A stretch of 64,000 nt of DNA from Virgibacillus_R byunsanensis. GTDB lineage: Bacteria; Bacillota; Bacilli; Bacillales; Amphibacillaceae. This document shows positions 60,246 to 64,000 of this stretch, in pieces. How positions within the stretch are numbered: the stretch's first letter is position 1; each line of letters begins with the position of its first letter. The stretch spans positions 1-64,000 of the forward strand of contig NZ_JBHTKJ010000026.1 of NCBI RefSeq assembly GCF_042675965.1, read 5' to 3'. Both the position numbers and the translations under genes were made by a program. A model generated the notes under the pieces. That model did no database searches. It was not told the origin of the DNA and saw nothing but the letters and a program-made list of their open reading frames with translations.

Positions 60246-61040
60246 TTAGCTGTTCATCACAATCATGTTAAAGTAGCTTAGTGATAAAGGTTCTGCACGA
60301 TACTCTTCTCTGTTGCCAAATGTTTTTTCTAAATAAATCTTTGCAATTACCATAGATCTTTCCCGATCTTCCTGTTTGCTCAGCTCAATATTTCGTAACG
60401 CAACTACTCCCTCAAAAATATCAACCATCTGTTTTGCTATTTTTCTCGGGTACATTAAACGAACTTTTTCATCATTTGGGATAATAATTCAAGTGATTCT
60501 GCTAATTTTTCCATCGCATCATAGATTGGTGCAGCTAGTTCTTTTGTTGTTTCAGACATGATAGTTAACCTATCTTTCATCTTATTCAAAAATAATGGAT
60601 GAACTTCAAACTTTTCAAGCAAGCGTAATACTTCTAACCCAAGTAAATTGGCAGTCCCTTCCCATACCGTTAAAACTTGAGCATCACGCAATAATCTTGG
60701 TGTAACGAAGTCTTCAATATACCCGTTTCCACCATGTATTTCAATTGCTTCATGACAAAAATGGATGGATTGCTCTGCAGTTTCCTTTTTTAAAATAGCT
60801 ATATACAGCCTTAGACGAGCTCGATCCTCATTCGTAGCATTTGTGTTTTTGGCATTACCTCATCAAAAAGCGCTATTAATTCAAAAGTTTCACTTGTCTC
60901 CACTTCTAATTTAACTGCTAGATCAACTAACGTATCCCGAATCATCGGATAATTTGTTAATGTTTGACCAAAGGCTTCTCGATCACACGCATATTGCTTT
61001 GCCTCATTGTATGCACGACGGCTATCTGCACCTAAGGATT
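60246..61040 (-). pseudogene. Acyl-CoA dehydrogenase family protein, 3' remnant with frameshifts
   Basis: From 61036 the minus strand reads LGADSRRAYNEAKQYACDR and EAFGQTLTNYPMIRDTLVDLAVK, a C-terminal acyl-CoA dehydrogenase stretch, runs into a stop near 60825, then continues in another frame with RLRLYIAILKKETAEQSIHF and AIEIHGGNGYIEDF (FAD-binding motif). After that come RDAQVLTVWEGTANLLGLEV and, after another break near 60455, a last 69-codon piece. The first half of the gene (about 300 residues) is missing: the readable part stops exactly where an inverted-repeat-bounded segment begins (61043). It cannot make a working enzyme. Confidence 0.85.
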
Positions 61041-61042
61041 AA

Positions 61043-61066
61043 AACGGGTTCACTTATGAGGTGCAA
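61043..61066. repeat. Left 24-bp inverted repeat of the 61.0-62.6 kb segment
   Basis: AACGGGTTCACTT-AT-GAGGTGCAAA; the reverse complement with two changed bases lies at 62533-62556. The acyl-CoA dehydrogenase remnant is cut at this point. Confidence 0.6.
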
Positions 61067-61130
61067 AACAGTGAATCACAAGTTAAATCACACCTATAAT
61101 CACATAATTTTCACTATTAAATTCACAGTA

Positions 61131-61166
61131 AAAAATGGCTTTGGATATTTCACCAAGCCATTTTTC
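61131..61166. terminator. Bidirectional terminator after the GNAT gene
   Basis: AAAAATGGCTT and AAGCCATTTTT, perfect 11-bp stem with a 13-base loop. Confidence 0.85.
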
Positions 61167-61210
61167 TGTCTTATATCTGTTGTTAAACAATCGCGTTTGT
61201 TGAATAATAA

Positions 61211-61738
61211 TTAATCGAACTTATTTAATACTTGGTTAAGGTTATCCCACTCGTATATAAGAAGTTTCAGTTCTGCACTTGCAATTGTAATCGTTTCTGA
61301 TTTATGTAAATTAGCACCATAATATTCATAGAAATAACAGGTTTTATTATCTTCTAAAACTTCAACAAAAACTCTATGGAGTCCAAGTTCCTTAAATTGA
61401 AGAAAAAGTTGTTTCATAAGTAGCTTCCCAATACCTTTGCCATGATGCTCTTGAAGTAAATAAATAGATGTTAAGTCCCCAGAGTTCTCCACACTATTAC
61501 TATCTCTTTTTCCACAATCTGCAAATCCAACGATTTCTCCATCATCCGAAATAGCAATAAATACATAATTTCCCTCTTTAGCTATATTGCGTTCCCATAA
61601 TGACGCTCGTTGTTTATACGAGAGCTGGTCAAGAAATGAGTCTGGTACAATGTTTTTATAAGTAGATATCCAACTATCAACGTGTACTTTTGCGATTCCT
61701 TCTGCGTCTGATAAAATTGCTCTTCTAATATTCATCTG
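61211..61738 (-). CDS. GNAT family N-acetyltransferase
   Basis: The 175-residue protein has the GNAT fold: MNIRRAILSDAEGIAKVHV at the start, DGEIVGFADCGKRD (strand 4 region), STNSV-type LTSIYLLQEHHGKGIGKLL with the acetyl-CoA loop HHGKGIG, and FVEVLEDNKTCYFYEYYGA. The acceptor is not evident. ATG 61738 is used because GGAAGGAG precedes it, although the spacing is a little long. It lies alone inside a segment bounded by inverted repeats, next to a truncated gene, so it could be cargo of an element. Confidence 0.85.
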   Translation of the reverse strand, partial: QMNIRRAILSDAEGIAKVHVDSWISTYKNIVPDSFLDQLSYKQRASLWERNIAKEGNYVFIAISDDGEIVGFADCGKRDSNSVENSGDLTSIYLLQEHHGKGIGKLLMKQLFLQFKELGLHRVFVEVLEDNKTCYFYEYYGANLHKSETITIASAELKLLIYEWDNLNQVLNKFD

Positions 61739-61861
61739 AATCCCCACTCCTTCCACCAGCCTGCCATATTAGCACAATAACTTATTGTTCATCTTTCACT
61801 AAAGCACTCCTTACTTAAATAGAAATTATACTGCTTGAACATAAGACAGCCTATCTTTTTT

Positions 61862-62041
61862 GCGGACTCAGTGAACCTTATTTCCTTTCATTATGTATAA
61901 TTATCGTGGTGGCGGACTCAGAAGACCTTATTTGTAACATTTCCAGAGTTATAGACTGTTTTTTTATGCAATAAGATCCCCTGAGTCCGCTTGACCTTAA
62001 AAATCACTGTTTTTGACACAAATAAGGGCACTGGGGTCCGC
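61862..62041. repeat. Cluster of four 22-bp palindrome-forming repeats
   Basis: GCGGACTCAGTGAACCTTATTT (first 20 given by position) at 61862-61883 and a close copy at 61912-61933 run forward; two inverted copies follow at 61970-61990 and 62020-62041 (each ending GAGTCCGC or GGGTCCGC). The order forward-forward-inverted-inverted lets two long stems form. The unit core is GCGGACTCA plus CCTTATTT. No coding frame is present. Confidence 0.75.
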
Positions 62042-62392
62042 TTAAAGTTCGTTCGTCTATATATACCTGTTTACACAAGGAGCGACTGCTCCTTTTGAGC
62101 AATCACAGTTGGCAAGCGTAATATCATTCCTATAAAATCAGGGAATATCGTGGAGTATATAGCCAGTAGCTCTAATGGGGCTTCGTAGATTAAATTCTCA
62201 TAATTTCTAAAGGAGTTTTATAAATGTTTGGGAACTCGTAATAAAGGATATTACATAAAATGACTAAAGCAGCTTAAAAGATACACGTTAATATAACTCA
62301 TTTTTATTATCCATTTCAGAAGATAACCAAACGGACCCATACAAGTGACGTAACAAGAATCACTGCAATAGTGGAATAAGCATTGCTCTATC
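62042..62392. other. Non-coding stretch with no recognised feature
   Basis: About 350 bp between the 22-bp repeat cluster and the 62394 hairpin. I find no ribosome site with a frame, no structured RNA motif I know and no transposase fragment in any frame. Confidence 0.5.
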
Positions 62393-62393
62393 C

Positions 62394-62438
62394 CTATTCA
62401 CAGAATAAATCACCCTTGTGAATTATTCTGTGAATAGA
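62394..62438. repeat. 15-bp perfect inverted repeat (hairpin)
   Basis: CTATTCACAGAATAA and TTATTCTGTGAATAG flank a 14-15 base loop. No T-run on either side, so not a standard terminator. It lies inside the segment bounded by the 24-bp inverted repeats. Confidence 0.7.
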
Positions 62439-62532
62439 CATTAAAAACTATTTCAAACCTTGATATAGCAATAGAAATACACACGAGATTTCTCTTGTGA
62501 AAACCCGTGTGCTGTATGATGTGTTTTAATGT

Positions 62533-62556
62533 TTGCACCTCTGAAGTGAACCCGTT
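62533..62556. repeat. Right 24-bp inverted repeat of the 61.0-62.6 kb segment
   Basis: The reverse complement reads AACGGGTTCACTT-CA-GAGGTGCAAA, matching 61043-61066 at 22 of 24 positions. It lies only 30 bp from the glpD stop codon, and glpD has no terminator of its own before it. Confidence 0.6.
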
Positions 62557-62585
62557 AGCCATGCCAAGCACGTTTTTAAACTATT

Positions 62586-64000
62586 TTAATCGTTTTCTGG
62601 AACTACCGCTTCCCTTAATGATTGTTCAAGTTCTTCGACAAACACTTTTCTTTGTTCATTACTCCACTGTAACGTTTTAGCCATATAGTTAATAACATTT
62701 TCTTTATGATTATTTACCCAATCAATGGCAAAAAATAATGCACCTGTACGTCGTATAAAGAAATCTACTGGTTTATAAGCTGATTCGTATTTCATGGCAT
62801 AAACTAACTCCGTAAACACAATAGGATCGATATTTTCTAAAATAGCCGTGTCTTTTTCACTTTCATAAATATCGAAAATAATGTCAATATTTGAACCATA
62901 TGTTTTAACCAGCTTTAACACTGTTTCTTCGTCTAATCCAAGTGAGATACCTTCAGATATTTTCTGTTGCTTAAAACGCTTAAACCCTTCTGAACCACCG
63001 ACATTTCCACCTGAAATAGGTAGGTGCTTTGTATCCGATTCGGAATATAAAATCCCATCTTCTTCTTTCAATAAACCGACAACTTTATCCACAGCTTCAT
63101 GTGCCATTTTTCGATAACCTGTCAATTTACCTCCAGCCATCGAGATCAAACCTGAATCAGAAACGAAAATTTCATCTTTTCGGGATATCTCGCCTGGATT
63201 CTTTCCTTCTTCAGCTATGAGTGGACGTAACCCTGCCCAACTTGATTCAACATCATTAACTTTCATATCTATTGTAGGAAACATATAATTGATAGCATCC
63301 AGTATATAATTTCTATCCTTTTTCGTCATGGTAGGATGAGCTATATCACCTTCATAACTTGTATCCGTTGTACCCACATATGTTTTATGATCACGGGGTA
63401 TTGCAAAAATCATGCGTCCATCTGGAGCATCAAAATAAATGGCCTGTTGCAAAGGAAAACGTTCGTTTGAAAATACCAAATGCACTCCCTTTGTCAATTG
63501 CAATGACTTTTCATTTATGGAACCATCCATACTTCTCAATTCATCAACCCAAGGACCGCCTGCGTTAATGATTTTCTTAGCATAAATGGTATGAACATCC
63601 CTACTTATTTGATTCTCAACTACAGCACCTACAAGTTTACCAGACTGATCATACTCAAAATCAATAACTTTAGCATAGTTAAGTGCATAAGCCCCATTCT
63701 CAACTGCCTTTTTTAATACTTCGATGGTTAAACGTGCATCGTCTGTTTTATACTCTACATAAACCCCAGCACCTTGAAGACCATCTTTTTTAATTAATGG
63801 TTCTTTTAATAAAGCATCTTCAGGGGTGAGAATTTTTCGACGTTCTCCCTTTTTAACACCTGCTAGAAAATCATAAACCCATAACCCTATATTGGTGGAA
63901 AACGTTCCAAATGATCCTCCTTTATGAAAAGGAAGCATCATCCACCCTGGAGTAGTAACATGGGGGCCGTTTTCATACACAATAGCTCGTTCTTTTCCAA
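62586..64000 (-). CDS. glpD: Aerobic glycerol-3-phosphate dehydrogenase (3' part, runs off the window)
   Basis: The readable 471 codons enter at the window edge with GKERAIVYENGPHVT and include PHKGG-type MLPFHKGGSFGTF, LQGAGVYVEYKTDDARL, IINAGGPWVDELR, YVGTTDTSYEGD, SWAGLRPLIAEEG and SMAGGKLTGYRKMA, followed by the C-terminal helical domain. It oxidises glycerol 3-phosphate to dihydroxyacetone phosphate at the membrane and feeds electrons to quinone. The N-terminal FAD-binding part (about 90 residues) lies beyond position 64000. The gene appears intact so far as visible. Confidence 0.95.
   Translation of the reverse strand, partial: GKERAIVYENGPHVTTPGWMMLPFHKGGSFGTFSTNIGLWVYDFLAGVKKGERRKILTPEDALLKEPLIKKDGLQGAGVYVEYKTDDARLTIEVLKKAVENGAYALNYAKVIDFEYDQSGKLVGAVVENQISRDVHTIYAKKIINAGGPWVDELRSMDGSINEKSLQLTKGVHLVFSNERFPLQQAIYFDAPDGRMIFAIPRDHKTYVGTTDTSYEGDIAHPTMTKKDRNYILDAINYMFPTIDMKVNDVESSWAGLRPLIAEEGKNPGEISRKDEIFVSDSGLISMAGGKLTGYRKMAHEAVDKVVGLLKEEDGILYSESDTKHLPISGGNVGGSEGFKRFKQQKISEGISLGLDEETVLKLVKTYGSNIDIIFDIYESEKDTAILENIDPIVFTELVYAMKYESAYKPVDFFIRRTGALFFAIDWVNNHKENVINYMAKTLQWSNEQRKVFVEELEQSLREAVVPEND

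Noticed and set aside
1..64000. CRISPR array, prophage or toxin-antitoxin and restriction genes
   Set aside because: No regular direct repeats with unique spacers, no phage structural genes and no nuclease/methylase motifs were seen in any frame.

Overview
The window looks like a stretch of chromosome from a low-GC, moderately halophilic or alkaliphilic Bacillaceae of the Oceanobacillus/Virgibacillus/Lentibacillus type. I infer this from conserved Bacillus gene blocks (cggR-gap-pgk-tpiA-gpmI-eno; rnr-smpB-ssrA; yvcD-trxB-yvcI-rapZ-yvcK-whiA-crh-clpP; liaIHFSR), from the BCCT osmolyte transporter and acidic lipoprotein linker, and from Bacillus-type signals (TTG starts, strong AGGAGG sites, CggR and CtsR operators, a guanidine-I riboswitch). 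No phage, CRISPR array or complete insertion sequence is visible.

Layout. 1-2.9 kb: truncated VLRF1-type gene, a two-gene SMR guanidinium exporter under a ykkC riboswitch, two dispersed repeats that invaded its control region, and a decayed DUF4129 membrane gene. 3-9.7 kb: CorC/HlyC-type protein, BCCT transporter, MFS transporter, nitroreductase, CwlO-like NlpC/P60 hydrolase. 9.9-12.2 kb: isocitrate lyase next to a wrecked malate synthase gene, and a 34-residue zinc-ribbon gene. 12.4-17.1 kb: ArAE family membrane protein and the cell-envelope stress operon lia. 17.3-22 kb: LLM oxidoreductase, PadR plus DUF4188, hemolysin III, M42 peptidase, two tiny Gly/Tyr-rich genes. 22-27.6 kb: ssrA, smpB, ZIP transporter, rnr, carboxylesterase, secG. 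27.8-32.3 kb: alpha/beta hydrolase, ptsI without ptsH, broken nitroreductase and nucleoside hydrolase genes. 33.1-42 kb: the lower glycolysis cluster with its CggR repressor, a glutaredoxin-like gene and sigma-54. 42-53.1 kb: RNase H-like, htpX, tRNA-Arg, a dipeptide/oligopeptide ABC operon, a DUF6305-histidine kinase-response regulator cluster, clpP. 53.4-60 kb: crh, whiA, yvcK, rapZ, yvcI, trxB, TPR gene. 60.2-64 kb: acyl-CoA dehydrogenase remnant, a GNAT gene lying between inverted repeats, palindromic repeat clusters and the 3' part of glpD.

Two themes stand out. Core genes are intact, but accessory catabolic genes are decaying: six pseudogenes or remnants are readable (VLRF1, DUF4129, aceB, nitroreductase, nucleoside hydrolase, acyl-CoA dehydrogenase). 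Second, intergenic space is occupied by at least three dispersed repeat families. One is a ~320-650 bp element with terminal inverted repeats (3 copies; one with an 8-bp target duplication and a second MITE nested in it). One is a modular hairpin-rich repeat of 80-320 bp (4 copies). One is an 88-bp repeat (4 copies; one is inside aceB). These repeats sit beside or within the damaged genes and also inside a riboswitch-gene leader. I see no convincing new enzymatic or defence system. The most unusual items are the repeat families, the 1.5-kb segment bounded by inverted repeats near 61-62.6 kb, the DUF6305 two-component cluster, the mini-protein genes and the ptsI leader ORF.
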